DNA of 64,000 nucleotides from Allobosea sp. CS1GBMeth4 (GCF_900185715.1 NZ_FYAS01000013.1:62001-126000); one strand, 5' to 3'. Positions 1 through 8,769 are shown, counted from the stretch's first letter. Notes: generated from the sequence alone by a model not told the origin. A program made the numbers and translations.

Positions 1-470
1 TCCGCGCCAGCGATTCCCCGGGCGAAACGCTGGTCGGCCGCCGTCTCGCCACGCTGAGCTGGGCGGTCTATGCCCGCGCCGACGCGCCCGCGACGGAGGA
101 AGAAGCGGCCGACCCCAGGCTGCTGTTCCGGCGCGACTGGGTCGCGCTCGGCGATCCGCTCGGCTATGTCAAGGCGGCGCGCTATGTCCGCGACCATGTT
201 CCGGCCGAACGGATCGCGCTGCGCTCCTCGGCTGTGCTCGGCCTGACCGAAGCGGTCGAGCGCGGCATCGGCATCGGCCCCCTGCCCTGCTTCATCGCCG
301 ACCAGCGCCCCGGGCTCGTCAGGCTGCTGCCGCCGGACCCGGATTTCTCCACGGGCCTGTGGATCCTGACCCATCCCGACATCCGGCACGCCCCGCGCGT
401 GCGCGCCTTCATGGACTTCGTCGGCGGCGAACTCGCCAAGCGCAAGGCGCTGATCGAGGGAGCGGGTTGA
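1..470 (+). CDS. LysR-family transcriptional regulator, C-terminal part (5' end outside window)
   Basis: The frame is open from the left edge (codons begin at base 3) to a TGA at 468-470, giving about 155 residues. They match the second half of a LysR substrate-binding domain: a motif like RSSAVLGLTEAVERGIGIGPLPCFIAD (helix then the 'G-G-LP' turn) followed by RLLPPDPDFSTGLWILTHPDIRHAPRVRAFMDFV, which resembles the usual C-terminal 'LW...HPD.R..PRVRAF.DF' ending. The DNA-binding domain lies upstream of the window, so the target cannot be deduced. The next gene, an AcuI-type reductase, is convergent with a gap of only 44 bases, so this regulator is not in an operon with it. Confidence 0.85.
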   Translation, partial: RASDSPGETLVGRRLATLSWAVYARADAPATEEEAADPRLLFRRDWVALGDPLGYVKAARYVRDHVPAERIALRSSAVLGLTEAVERGIGIGPLPCFIADQRPGLVRLLPPDPDFSTGLWILTHPDIRHAPRVRAFMDFVGGELAKRKALIEGAG

Positions 471-514
471 CTGCCATCGCATCGCGCGAGCAGGTGTCCG
501 CTTCCCTCAAAATT

Positions 515-1501
515 CTAGCCGATCTCGACCACCACCCGGCCGCGGACCTTGCCGTCGAGCAGGGCGCGGGCGGTCTCGACGACATCATCGAGCGGGATCG
601 TCGTCGTCATCGCCGCGAGCCTGTCGCGGTCGAGGTCGCGGGCGAGACGGGCCCAGGCCTCGAGGCGACGCGGCTTCGGGCACATCACCGAATCGATGCC
701 GAGCAGCGAGACGCCGCGCAGGATGAAGGGCGCGACCGAAGCGGGCAGGTCCATGCCCTGCGCCAGGCCGCATGCGGCGACGGCCCCGCCATATTTCGTC
801 ATCGACAGGACATTGGCGAGCGTATGCGAGCCGACAGCGTCGACGCCGGCGATCCAGCGCTCCTTGCCGAGGGGGCGGCCGGGGCCGGAGAGTTCGTTGC
901 GGTCGATGATTTCGGCTGCGCCGAGGCGCTTCAGGTAATCGGCCTCCTCGGGGCGGCCGGTCGAGGCGACGACGTGCCAGCCGGTCCTGGCGAGCAGCGC
1001 GATCGCGACCGAGCCGACGCCGCCGGCGGCGCCGGTGACGACGACCGGGCCGTCGGCCGGCTTCACGCCATGACGTTCCAGCGCCAGCAGGGCGAGCATG
1101 GCGGTGAAGCCGGCGGTGCCGATCGCCATCGCGTCGGCCGGCGTCATGCCCTCGGGCAGCGGCACCAGCCAGTCGCCCCTGACCCGGCTCTTCTGCGCGT
1201 AGGCGCCGAGATGGGTCTCGCCGGTGCCCCAGCCATTGAGGATCACGAGGTCGCCGGGCTTGAAATCCGGGTGCTCGGACGTCTCGACCCTGCCGGCGAA
1301 GTCGATGCCGGGGATCATCGGCCAGCGCCGCACGACCGGGGCGCGGCCGGTGATGGCGAGCCCGTCCTTGTAGTTCAGCGTCGAATGGGTGACGCGGACG
1401 GTGACGTCGCCCTCCATCAGGTCGGCTTCGGCGAAGGCGCCGAAAGCGACGCTGGTACCGGCTTCCCCCTTGCTGGCGATCAGGGCCCTGAAGGTCGACA
1501 T
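515..1501 (-). CDS. acuI: AcuI/YhdH-type NADPH-dependent acrylyl-CoA reductase (MDR family)
   Basis: A 328-residue medium-chain dehydrogenase/reductase without zinc ligands. It has the family marker [11 protein letters not shown] (residues 40-50), PGIDFAG (64-70) in the GroES-like domain, and a Rossmann nucleotide site GAAGGVGS (about 157-164). Characterised AcuI proteins reduce acryloyl-CoA to propionyl-CoA with NADPH; YhdH relatives are general enone-type reductases. The ATG at 1501 was chosen because GGGAG lies seven bases upstream; a longer reading to 1591 adds 30 residues of low-complexity sequence and no Shine-Dalgarno. It stands alone between convergent LysR and codirectional MFS genes. 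Family is secure; the exact substrate is not visible. Confidence 0.85.
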   Translation of the reverse strand: MSTFRALIASKGEAGTSVAFGAFAEADLMEGDVTVRVTHSTLNYKDGLAITGRAPVVRRWPMIPGIDFAGRVETSEHPDFKPGDLVILNGWGTGETHLGAYAQKSRVRGDWLVPLPEGMTPADAMAIGTAGFTAMLALLALERHGVKPADGPVVVTGAAGGVGSVAIALLARTGWHVVASTGRPEEADYLKRLGAAEIIDRNELSGPGRPLGKERWIAGVDAVGSHTLANVLSMTKYGGAVAACGLAQGMDLPASVAPFILRGVSLLGIDSVMCPKPRRLEAWARLARDLDRDRLAAMTTTIPLDDVVETARALLDGKVRGRVVVEIG

Positions 1502-1607
1502 GGCATGCTCCCGGGATGTTTCCTGCGCTCTCGGCGAACCGCGCCGCCTCCCGAGAGTTGACCGCGCCCGGCCGCCACCCGCAAGCGGCAAGCCGGTGCG
1601 TCCTTGG

Positions 1608-2843
1608 TCAGGCCGGCTGCGGCGCGACGCGCGTCACCGGTTTCTCGACGATCGGCAGGTTGATCAGCGCCGAGGCGACGCCGAGCGCGACCGAGAGCCA
1701 CCAGACGATGTCGTAGGAGCCGAAGCGCTCGTAGAGCACGCCGCCGAGCAGCACCCCGAGGAAGCCGCCGACCTGGTGCGAGAAGAAGGCGAAACCGTAG
1801 AGCATCGCCATGTATTTGGTGCCGAACATCAGCATGACCAGCGCCGAGGTCGGCGGCACCGTCGAGAGCCAGAACACGCCGATGACGATACCGAAGGCGA
1901 TCGCGGTCAGCGGGCTCGGCGGCAGCAGGATGAAGGCGGCGATGGCGACGGCCCGGCCGAAATAGATCCAGGCGAGCAGATGGCGCTTGGGCATGCGCGC
2001 CGTCAGCCAGCCGGAACCGAGCGAGCCGACCGCGTTGGCGAGGCCTATCGCGGCCAGCGTCCAGCCGCCGACCCAGGCCGGCATGCCGGTGTCCTTGAGA
2101 TAGGCCGGCATGTGCACGGTGATGAAGGCGAGCTGGAAGCCGCAGGTGAAGAAGCCGAGGACGAGCAGCACGTAGGAGCGATGCCTGAAGGCCTCGGCCA
2201 GCGCCTGCGGGATGCTCTGGCCGGGCGTGGCGGCCGCTCCGGGGGCGGCGCTCGCCTGGTTCGTGCCGCGCGTCGCCAGCATCACCGAGAGCGGGATCAC
2301 CGGCAGCAGGGTGAAGGCGAAGACGATCAGCGCCTGCTGCCAGCCCAGCGTCTCGATCAGGATGTTGCCGATCGGCGGGAACAGGAACTGGCCGAAGGAG
2401 CCGGCCGCGGTGCCGGCGCCGAAGGCGAGCGGCCGCCATTGCTCCGGCAGCAGCTTGCCGAAGGCGGCGAGGATCAGGTTGAAGGAGCAGGCGGACAGGC
2501 CGAAGCCGATCAGCACGCCGGCGCCGAGATGAAGCTGCAGCGGCGTCGAGGCATAGGCCATCATGACGAGGCCCGCGGCATAGAGCAGAGCGCCGACGCA
2601 GAGCACGCGCACCAGGCCGAAGCGGTCGGCGATCGCGCCGGCGAAGGGGGCGCCCAGGCCCCAGAGCAGGTTCTGGATGGCCAGCGCCAGGCCGAAAATG
2701 TCGCGGCCCCAGCCATATTGGGAGGTCATCGGGATCTGGAACAGGCCGGCGCTGGCGCGCGGGCCGAAGCTGATCAGCGCGATCAGGCAGCCGGCGGCGA
2801 CGATGATCTCCGGCGCGTAGCCGCGCTTGGCGGTTGCGGTCAT
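1608..2843 (-). CDS. MFS transporter (oxalate:formate antiporter-like)
   Basis: A 411-residue integral membrane protein with about twelve hydrophobic segments split by a polar central loop near residues 195-220. The N-terminal half has a typical MFS loop 2-3 signature, [18 protein letters not shown], and the overall pattern ([24 protein letters not shown] at the start) resembles monocarboxylate or OFA-type MFS carriers. It probably exports or imports a small organic anion at the inner membrane; the substrate is not deducible. GGAG precedes the ATG at 2843 by seven bases. It ends 106 bases upstream of the acuI start in the same direction, so the two could be cotranscribed. Confidence 0.8.
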   Translation of the reverse strand: MTATAKRGYAPEIIVAAGCLIALISFGPRASAGLFQIPMTSQYGWGRDIFGLALAIQNLLWGLGAPFAGAIADRFGLVRVLCVGALLYAAGLVMMAYASTPLQLHLGAGVLIGFGLSACSFNLILAAFGKLLPEQWRPLAFGAGTAAGSFGQFLFPPIGNILIETLGWQQALIVFAFTLLPVIPLSVMLATRGTNQASAAPGAAATPGQSIPQALAEAFRHRSYVLLVLGFFTCGFQLAFITVHMPAYLKDTGMPAWVGGWTLAAIGLANAVGSLGSGWLTARMPKRHLLAWIYFGRAVAIAAFILLPPSPLTAIAFGIVIGVFWLSTVPPTSALVMLMFGTKYMAMLYGFAFFSHQVGGFLGVLLGGVLYERFGSYDIVWWLSVALGVASALINLPIVEKPVTRVAPQPA

Positions 2844-3028
2844 GAGAGGCTCCGGAGCAAGAAACGTGTGTCTGCACGATAGGGTCTGCGGACCATGGTC
2901 GCCAACGCGATTTCGTTACGTTGCGCATCACAGGATTGCATGATCGCCACGCGGCAAGGTCATCGGAATGCGCCGGCAAACAGGGTGTTGTTCTGCTAGA
3001 GTTGCTCTCGCAAATGTGGAGGCTAGCT

Positions 3029-3163
3029 ATGCGTGCCGTCGTGCAGTTGCTGTCCGCCTACTCCTCCTGGCTGTCCCGGATGCTGCTGGTGACGCCGGAA
3101 TTCATCACCAGAGATCGACGGGGCAACATGCCTCCGCCTTCCGGCGGCATCGGCGCCTATTGA
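3029..3163 (+). CDS. Possible small protein (44 residues), unknown function
   Basis: A short reading frame starting with ATG at 3029, preceded at the optimal spacing of six bases by a perfect GGAGG (3018-3022). The peptide begins with a mildly hydrophobic amphipathic stretch (MRAVVQLLSAYSSWLSRMLL), then a basic RDRRG and a Pro/Gly-rich tail. It lies in the 365-base gap between the divergent MFS start and the end of the DapA-fold gene, and is followed six bases later by a 9-bp hairpin. I recognise no family. The near-ideal ribosome binding site is the main argument; at this length chance is still a fair alternative. Confidence 0.45.
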   Translation: MRAVVQLLSAYSSWLSRMLLVTPEFITRDRRGNMPPPSGGIGAY

Positions 3164-3168
3164 CGATC

Positions 3169-3195
3169 GCTGCCCGCTTTTCGACGGCGGGCAGC
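3169..3195. terminator. Hairpin between convergent transcription units
   Basis: GCTGCCCGC (3169-3177) and GCGGGCAGC (3187-3195) form a perfect 9-bp stem with a nine-base loop. It sits between the small ORF ending at 3163 and the DapA-fold gene ending at 3209 on the other strand, which is where a bidirectional terminator would be expected. Neither side shows a long T-run, so it would be an atypical intrinsic terminator. Confidence 0.5.
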
Positions 3196-3208
3196 AGGAT
3201 CGACTGGA

Positions 3209-4126
3209 CTACCTGCCCCAGCGGAGGGCGAGCGGATCGAGCTCGCGCGCGAGCTCGATCAGGCCTTCGCGCGTCTTCGGATGCAGCGGCGTCAGCGGAT
3301 GGCGGACGGCATCGGACCCGATCACGCCGCCCTCCTTCATCACCGCCTTGGCCGAGCGCAGGCCGCATTGCCGGTTCTCGTAATTGACGATCGGCAGCAC
3401 GCGGGCATAGAGCGCCGCCGCCTGCTTGCGATCGCCTGCGGCATGGGCGGCCAGGATCGGCTTGATCAGGTCGGGAATCATCGCCGAGGTCATCGTCCCG
3501 GTGGCGCCGGCATCGAGATCGGCCATCAGCGTGATCGCCTCCTCGCCGTCGAACGGACCGACGATGGCATCGCCGCCGGCTTCGATCAGGGCACGCAGCT
3601 TGCCCGCCGTGCCCGGCTGCTCGATCTTGAAGTAGCGGACGAGCGGCACCTCCCGGTTGAGCCTGACCATGAAGGGCACCGTCATGGTCACGCCGGAAAG
3701 CGGCGCGTCTTGGAGGATGATCGGGATTCCCGCTGCATCCGCCACGATCTTGAAGTGCTCGATCATGCCCTGCTCGTCGGCCTTGAGCAGCGCGCCGTGA
3801 TAAGGCGGCATCATCATCAGCATCTGCGCGCCGGCCTCGGCCGCCGCCCTGGCGCGCTGCGCCGCGATGCGGGTCGAGAAATGCGAGGTGGTGACGCAGA
3901 CCGGCACGCGGCCCGCGACCTGCTCGAGCGAAAGCCGCATCACCTCCTCGCGCTCGGCGTCGGTCAGGAGGAACTGCTCGGAGAAATTGGCGAGGATGCA
4001 GATGCCGTCGACGCCCTGGTCGACCATCAGGTCCATGACCCGGCGATTGCCGTCATGGTCGAGGTCGCCATTCTCGTGGAAGATCGTCGGCGCGATCGGG
4101 ATGATGCCCTTATAGGGTTCGCTCAT
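3209..4126 (-). CDS. DapA-fold lyase, L-2-keto-3-deoxyarabonate dehydratase-like
   Basis: A 305-residue (beta/alpha)8 Schiff-base enzyme of the dihydrodipicolinate synthase/N-acetylneuraminate lyase superfamily. The Schiff-base lysine is K167 in VRYFKIEQPG; the tyrosine in MMPPYHGA (about 109) is the usual proton relay. The canonical GTTGE loop is replaced by ANFSEQF (46-52). That loop, PPYHGA, the QDAP segment, GPFDGEEAITLMADL, and the ending LHPKTR...LDPLALRW are all features I remember from the Azospirillum brasilense L-2-keto-3-deoxyarabonate dehydratase, which makes alpha-ketoglutarate semialdehyde. It is the last gene of the PdxA-TctCBA module, 119 bases after tctA. Family certain; substrate inferred from memory of one protein. 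Confidence 0.8.
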   Translation of the reverse strand: MSEPYKGIIPIAPTIFHENGDLDHDGNRRVMDLMVDQGVDGICILANFSEQFLLTDAEREEVMRLSLEQVAGRVPVCVTTSHFSTRIAAQRARAAAEAGAQMLMMMPPYHGALLKADEQGMIEHFKIVADAAGIPIILQDAPLSGVTMTVPFMVRLNREVPLVRYFKIEQPGTAGKLRALIEAGGDAIVGPFDGEEAITLMADLDAGATGTMTSAMIPDLIKPILAAHAAGDRKQAAALYARVLPIVNYENRQCGLRSAKAVMKEGGVIGSDAVRHPLTPLHPKTREGLIELARELDPLALRWGR

Positions 4127-4245
4127 GGCAATGGTGTCCTTCCTGAAACCTCGAGCAGGAGCAAGAACGGCAGCGGCACTCCCTCGTAGAGCTTGCCGGA
4201 CTGCAATGCGCTACACATTCGACGACAAGGGCGCCGGCATCGCCG

Positions 4246-5763
4246 TCAGGCCTTCGCCGCCCGCGCCGTCACCAGCTTGCGGATGCCGCGCCGCGTCGAG
4301 CCGATCAGCGGGAAGAGCAGCAGCGCGAGGCCGATCGCCATCAGGCTCGCCACCAGCGGGTTCGACCAGAAGATCGAGAGCGAGCCCTGGCTGAAGATCA
4401 TCGACTGGCGGAAGGCGTCCTCGGCCTTGTCGCCGATGACCATGGCGAGCACCAGAGGCGCGATCGGATAGTCGAGCTTCTTGAAGAGATAGCCGACGAT
4501 GCCGAAGGCGAGCGCCAGCCAGATGTCGAACTCCTTGCTGGCGACCGTATAGGCGCCGATGAAGCAGACCACCACGATCGCCGGGCCGATGATCGAGAAC
4601 GGAATGCGCAGGATCGAGGCGAAGAGCGGCACGGTCGCGAGCACGACGACGACGGCGACGACATTGCCGAGATACATCGAGGCGATCAGGCCCCAGACGA
4701 AGTCGGGCCGCTCGACGAAGAGCATCGGGCCGGGGTTGAGCCCCCAGATCATCAGCCCGCCCATCATCACGGCGGCGGTCGCAGAGCCGGGAATGCCGAG
4801 CGCCAGCATCGGCAGCATGGCCGAGGAGCCGGCGGCATGGTCGGCCGTCTCGGGCGAGATCACGCCTTCGGGCTCGCCCTTCCCGAAGGCTTCCGGCCGG
4901 CGCGAAGAGCGCTTGGCCATGGCGTAGCTCATGAAGGAAGCCGCGGTCGGGCCGCCCGGGGTGATGCCCATCCAGATCCCGATGATGCTGGAACGCAGCA
5001 GAGCGAGCCAGTAGCGCGGCAGCTTCAGCGCCGTGGCGAGCACGTCGCGCGGGCTGACCCTGGCCTTGACCCCGTCGAAGCGCAGCCCCTCCTCCATGGT
5101 CTGCAGCAGCTCGCCGAGCCCGAACAGGCCGATCACCGCGATCAGGAAGCTGACGCCGGCGAGCAGCACGTCGAACTCATAGGTCAGGCGGACATTGCCG
5201 GAGACCGAATCCATGCCGATCGAGGCCAGCGCGAAGCCCATCGCCATCGAGACGATCGTCTTCAGCGGCGAGGCGCCGCCGAGGCCGACGAAACTGGCAA
5301 AGGTCATGAAATAGACCGCGAAATATTCCGGCGACGAGAATTTCAGCGCGAAGCGCGCGACCCAGCCCGAAAGCAGCGTGATCAGGATGACGCCGGCCAT
5401 GGCGCCGAAGCCGGCCGACAGAAAGGCGAAGGAGAGCGCTTCGGTCGCCCGGCCCTGCTTGGCCATCGGATGGCCGTCGAAGGTGGTGGCGACCGAGGAC
5501 GGCTCGCCGGGGATATTGAACAGGATCGAGGTGGTGGAGCCGCCGAAGAGCGCGCCCCAGTAGAGCGAGGTCAGGAGGATGATCGCCGAGACCGGGTCCA
5601 TGGTGAAGGTCAGCGGCAGCATCAGCGAGACGCCGTTCGGCGCGCCCAGCCCCGGCAGCACGCCGACCAGGATGCCGAGCAGCACGCCGGCCATCATCAG
5701 CGCGACATGATGCGCCGTCAGCGCGACCTCGAAGCCGTGGAGGAGCGAGGCGAAGTTTTCCAT
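4246..5763 (-). CDS. tctA: TTT-family permease, large subunit (TctA)
   Basis: A 505-residue inner-membrane protein with about eleven or twelve membrane segments and the signatures of the tripartite tricarboxylate transporter large subunit: VGVLPGLGAPNG near residue 35, the stretch GALFGGSTTSILFNIPGEPSS followed by TTFDGHPMAKQG (about 70-105), and ALGIPGSATAAVMMGGLMIWG near 310. It forms the translocation channel together with TctB and receives substrate from the periplasmic receptor TctC. A GGAG precedes the ATG at 5763. It is 21 bases downstream of tctB and clearly in the same operon. The substrate is probably a carboxylate or sugar acid, judged from the neighbouring enzymes. Confidence 0.93.
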   Translation of the reverse strand: MENFASLLHGFEVALTAHHVALMMAGVLLGILVGVLPGLGAPNGVSLMLPLTFTMDPVSAIILLTSLYWGALFGGSTTSILFNIPGEPSSVATTFDGHPMAKQGRATEALSFAFLSAGFGAMAGVILITLLSGWVARFALKFSSPEYFAVYFMTFASFVGLGGASPLKTIVSMAMGFALASIGMDSVSGNVRLTYEFDVLLAGVSFLIAVIGLFGLGELLQTMEEGLRFDGVKARVSPRDVLATALKLPRYWLALLRSSIIGIWMGITPGGPTAASFMSYAMAKRSSRRPEAFGKGEPEGVISPETADHAAGSSAMLPMLALGIPGSATAAVMMGGLMIWGLNPGPMLFVERPDFVWGLIASMYLGNVVAVVVVLATVPLFASILRIPFSIIGPAIVVVCFIGAYTVASKEFDIWLALAFGIVGYLFKKLDYPIAPLVLAMVIGDKAEDAFRQSMIFSQGSLSIFWSNPLVASLMAIGLALLLFPLIGSTRRGIRKLVTARAAKA

Positions 5764-5784
5764 GAAAGGCTCCGGCGCGCAGGA

Positions 5785-6273
5785 TCAGAGGCCGAGCATC
5801 GCCTCGACCGGCCCCTTGAGCAGGCCGACCTGGGCGAATTTCTCGAGGCCGAGATAGAAGAAGGCGGCGGTGGCGAGCGCCGTCGCGAGCGAGGGCAGCC
5901 AGCCGAAGCGGCCCTGGAAGCGCATCGCGAAGACGAGATAGAGCAGCATCGCGACATACATGCCGAGCGTGACGCTGAGCACGACGAAGGCGAGCATCGG
6001 CAGGAAGAAGGCGAGGACGCGCCCGGCCTGCTCCCTGTCGAGAACGATGCCGGCGAGCGCCGCCGAGCCACCCATGCGCCGGCCGACCGTCGTCGCGATG
6101 GTGCCGAGGCTGGCGAGGGCGATCAGCAGGCCGCAATAGAAGGGGAAGGCGCCGGGCTGGGGTCCGGAGGAATCCCAGCCGATGCCGAACTCGCGGGCGC
6201 CGACGACGATGACGAGGCCGAAGGCGAGCGTCGCCAGCGCGGTCGCGATCTCGGCCTGGAAGCGGCTGATCAT
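5785..6273 (-). CDS. tctB: TTT-family permease, small subunit (TctB)
   Basis: A 162-residue protein with four predicted membrane helices, the usual size and topology of TctB. It begins ISRFQAEIATALATLAFGLVIVVGAREFGIGWDSSGPQPGAFPFY, where the 'G.....GPGPGFFP' region between helices 1 and 2 is the family hallmark. The start at 6273 was chosen because AGGAGGAAA stands four bases upstream; the longer frame to 6354 reads through a dispersed repeat and is not real. It lies between tctC (separated by a 157-base gap holding a palindromic repeat) and tctA. Confidence 0.88.
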   Translation of the reverse strand: MISRFQAEIATALATLAFGLVIVVGAREFGIGWDSSGPQPGAFPFYCGLLIALASLGTIATTVGRRMGGSAALAGIVLDREQAGRVLAFFLPMLAFVVLSVTLGMYVAMLLYLVFAMRFQGRFGWLPSLATALATAAFFYLGLEKFAQVGLLKGPVEAMLGL

Positions 6274-6310
6274 CGGCTTTCCTCCTACATTTCCCCATCC
6301 AGCAAAGCCC

Positions 6311-6414
6311 GTCATTCCGGACAAGCCGCGAAGCGGCGCAGATCCGGAATCCATCGAAGGGCGGCGTGTTCTACGATGGATTCCGGCGCTCCGCTTCGCT
6401 GCGGCCGGAATGAC
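6311..6414. repeat. Dispersed palindromic repeat (GTCATTCCGG family), copy 1
   Basis: Starts GTCATTCCGG (6311-6320) and ends CCGGAATGAC (6405-6414), with an inner pair of GGATTCC-containing arms around GCGCTCCGCTTCGCTGCGG. It lies inside the tctC-tctB intergenic gap, so it would be transcribed as a stable stem-loop within the operon. The right half recurs almost unchanged at 39521-39562. Confidence 0.85.
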
Positions 6415-6430
6415 GACGAACTGGCTTCGA

Positions 6431-7426
6431 TCAGTTCACCACCCAGCCTTCGTTCTTGAAGACCTTGGCGTTGGCGGCCTCGTCCTTGGCGACGAAATCG
6501 GCGAACTCCTTGCCCTTCATGAAGCGGCCGGTCTGCGCGGTGCGGGCGATGAACTCGGCCCATTCCGGCGTCTTGCTGACCTTTTCCAGCACATCGGCGT
6601 AGAAGGCGACAGCGTCGGCCGGGACATCGGCCGGCAGCCAGACCGTGCGCGGCATCTGGAAGGACTCGATCGGCAGGCCCGCCTCCTTGCAGGTGGGGAT
6701 GTCGCCCCAGCCCTTGCCGCCATGGACCGGCTCGCTCTTGGCGAGGCGCACCGGCGAGAAGACGCAGAGCGGCTTCACCTGGCCGGCCTTCCACTGACCG
6801 ATGTTCTCGTTCGGGTTGTTGGTGTTGGAATCGACATGGCCGCCGGCGAGCTGGGTCGCGGCCGCTCCGCCGCCCTGGAAGGGCACGTAGATCCAGCGGG
6901 CGCCGGTCGCGTCCTGGATCATCGCCGTCAGCGTCTGGTCGGTGTCCTTCGACTGGCTGCCGGCCATCTTGAAGCTGCCGGGCTTGGCCTTCACCGCCTC
7001 GATATAGGATTGGGCGTCCTCATAGGGCGCGCTGCCGTTGACCCAGATCAGGAACTCGTCGAGCGCCAGCGCGGCGACCGGGGTCAGGTCCGAGAACTTG
7101 TAGCCGAGCTTGGCGACATAGGGCAGCAGATAGGCGTTGTTGGTCCCGAAGACGACGCGATGGGGCTCGCCCTTGCCGCCCTTGCCGTAGACATAGCCCT
7201 CCGCGCCGCTGCCGCCGCCCTTGTTGAGAACCACGATCGGCTGCTCGATCAGCTTGTGCTTGGTGATGATCGACTGGATGACGCGGGCGAAATTGTCGGT
7301 GCCGCCGCCGGCACCAGACGTCACCACGAACTCGATCGGCTTGCTCGGCTGCCAGGCCGCGGCGGGAGCCGCCGCGACGGCGAAGGAAGCGGCGGCGAGA
7401 CAGGCCGCGATGCAGAGACGTTTCAT
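6431..7426 (-). CDS. tctC: TTT periplasmic substrate-binding receptor (TctC/Bug family)
   Basis: A 331-residue Bug-type receptor with a Sec signal peptide (MKRLCIAACLAAASFAVAAAPAAA, cleavage near residue 24). The mature part starts WQPSKPIEFVVTSGAGGGTDNFARVI, equivalent to the family 'P.KPI..VVP..PGGG.D..AR' ligand loop, and contains the second loop YVPFQGGGAAATQLAGGHVD. The usual 'PAGG' is here SGAGGG, common in the subgroup attached to sugar-acid systems. GGGAGAA precedes ATG 7426. It is the first transporter gene of the module, 66 bases after the pdxA-type gene, and delivers ligand to TctAB. Confidence 0.9.
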   Translation of the reverse strand: MKRLCIAACLAAASFAVAAAPAAAWQPSKPIEFVVTSGAGGGTDNFARVIQSIITKHKLIEQPIVVLNKGGGSGAEGYVYGKGGKGEPHRVVFGTNNAYLLPYVAKLGYKFSDLTPVAALALDEFLIWVNGSAPYEDAQSYIEAVKAKPGSFKMAGSQSKDTDQTLTAMIQDATGARWIYVPFQGGGAAATQLAGGHVDSNTNNPNENIGQWKAGQVKPLCVFSPVRLAKSEPVHGGKGWGDIPTCKEAGLPIESFQMPRTVWLPADVPADAVAFYADVLEKVSKTPEWAEFIARTAQTGRFMKGKEFADFVAKDEAANAKVFKNEGWVVN

Positions 7427-7492
7427 GCTGTTTCTCCCTGGACGTTCGTTGACATGAGGCGCGGCTCTTCGCGGCCGCTTGCCGGGGTGGGC

Positions 7493-8527
7493 TCAGGCGG
7501 CCTTGCGCGCCGCCCTGCCCTCGCTCGCCATCTTGATCGCCAGCGAAAGCGCGGCGCGTGTCGCGCCGAGATTGGCGATCCCCTTGCCGGCGATCTCATA
7601 GGCCGTGCCATGGGCCGGCGTGCAGATCGGGAAGGGGAAGCCGCCGATCAAGGTGACGCCGCGATCGAAGCCCATCAGCTTCATCGCGATCTGGCCCTGG
7701 TCGTGATACATCGTCAGGACGGCGTCGAAATCGCCGTTCCTGGCGCGCAGGAACACGGTGTCGGACGGGAAAGGCCCCTCGACGGCGTAGCCCCTGGCCT
7801 TGGCCGCCTGAACCGCCGGCTCGATCACCTCGATCTCGTCGCGGCCGAAATTGCCGCCGTCGCCGGCATGCGGGTTGATGCCGGCGACCGCGATGCGCGG
7901 CGGGTCGAAGCCGGCGGCGCGCAGGTTCGTCTCGGCGAGGTCGAGCGCGCGCAGGATGCGCTCCTGGGTGATGTTCCGCGCGACCTCGGAGAGCGGGATA
8001 TGCGAGGTGACGCGCGCGTTCCAGAGCTTCTCGAGGACGTTGAATTCGCTCGCCGGACCGTCGAACCCGATCGCATCGCGGACGAAGCGGATCTCGTCGT
8101 CATAGCCCGGATAGGCAAAGCGCATCGCCGCCTTGTTGAAGGGGGTGAAGAACACCGCATCGGCCTTGCCCGAGGCAGCCAGGCGCAGCGCCCGGCGGAA
8201 ATTCTCGGTCGCGGCCCTGCCGCCGGCGAGCGTCGCCTTGCCGCGCTGGAGATCGCCCGGGTCATGATTCTTCAGATCGACGAAGATCGGCTTGCCGGCA
8301 TCGGCCGGCAGGGCATCGCCGTCACCGACGACATGCAGATCGGGGATCAGGCCGGCATCCTGCGCACCGAGCTGGAGCAGGCGATAGTCGCCGAAGACGA
8401 TATAGCGGGCGGCGGAGCGCAGATCGGGCTCGGCCAGGATGCGGGCGGTCAGCTCCGGGCTGATACCGGAGGGATCGCCCATGGCGACCGCGATCACCGG
8501 CAAGGAAGCCTGCGCCTTCGTATCCAT
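7493..8527 (-). CDS. PdxA-family NAD-dependent dehydrogenase, catabolic-type paralogue
   Basis: A 344-residue member of the 4-hydroxythreonine-4-phosphate dehydrogenase family. Visible motifs are AMGDPSGISPEL (substrate phosphate/nucleotide loop near the N-terminus), TPFNKAAM, the metal-ligand region SHIPLSEV, GINPHAGDGGNFG and TMYHDQGQIAMK. The start at 8527 has GGAGGAC just upstream; the frame to 8569 adds 14 residues without a ribosome site. PdxA paralogues sited beside TTT transporters and DapA-fold enzymes belong to the PdxA2 group, which oxidises and decarboxylates non-B6 hydroxy-acid substrates, often 4-phosphates made by a DUF1537 kinase. No such kinase is present here, so the true substrate is open. 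It is the promoter-proximal gene of the module. Confidence 0.85.
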   Translation of the reverse strand: MDTKAQASLPVIAVAMGDPSGISPELTARILAEPDLRSAARYIVFGDYRLLQLGAQDAGLIPDLHVVGDGDALPADAGKPIFVDLKNHDPGDLQRGKATLAGGRAATENFRRALRLAASGKADAVFFTPFNKAAMRFAYPGYDDEIRFVRDAIGFDGPASEFNVLEKLWNARVTSHIPLSEVARNITQERILRALDLAETNLRAAGFDPPRIAVAGINPHAGDGGNFGRDEIEVIEPAVQAAKARGYAVEGPFPSDTVFLRARNGDFDAVLTMYHDQGQIAMKLMGFDRGVTLIGGFPFPICTPAHGTAYEIAGKGIANLGATRAALSLAIKMASEGRAARKAA

Positions 8528-8600
8528 CTCGTCCTCCCGAAGCCGGCCGCCGCCGGTCTGCGTGCCCATCGCCTACCATGCTGCGGTCGGCGATAGCAAG

Positions 8601-8618
8601 TATGCTGTATGCAGCATA
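8601..8618. promoter_or_regulatory. Operator palindrome for the divergent GntR regulator
   Basis: TATGCTG and CAGCATA are perfect 7-bp inverted arms separated by TATG, giving an 18-bp site. It lies 73 bases upstream of the pdxA-type ATG and 151 bases upstream of the GntR ATG. Size, AT-richness and central CTGTATGCAG are typical of FadR-subfamily GntR operators, so repression of the pdxA-tctCBA-dapA unit with ligand release is the likely mode. Confidence 0.7.
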
Positions 8619-8769
8619 ACGGAAACGCACTACCCTGCCGCGCATGCGGCAGGCTTCACCCGTCCACAGGCGAGGCCACGCCGAACGCGGGTGTCGCGAT
8701 ACCGGCGCGAAGCCCGTCGCGTTGACAGCGCGAAAGCGCCATGCCGTACAGGTGCAAAGGAGAGCCGCG

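Noticed and set aside
4837-6459. 540-residue plus-strand frame opposite tctA/tctB
   Set aside because: Antisense of clear membrane-protein genes; rich in R/E/D/Q/H with no recognisable fold.
6182-8596. 804-residue plus-strand open frame opposite tctC and the pdxA-like gene
   Set aside because: It is the antisense frame of well-supported genes; its composition (R, G, D, H-rich, no domain) is typical of GC-rich antisense frames.
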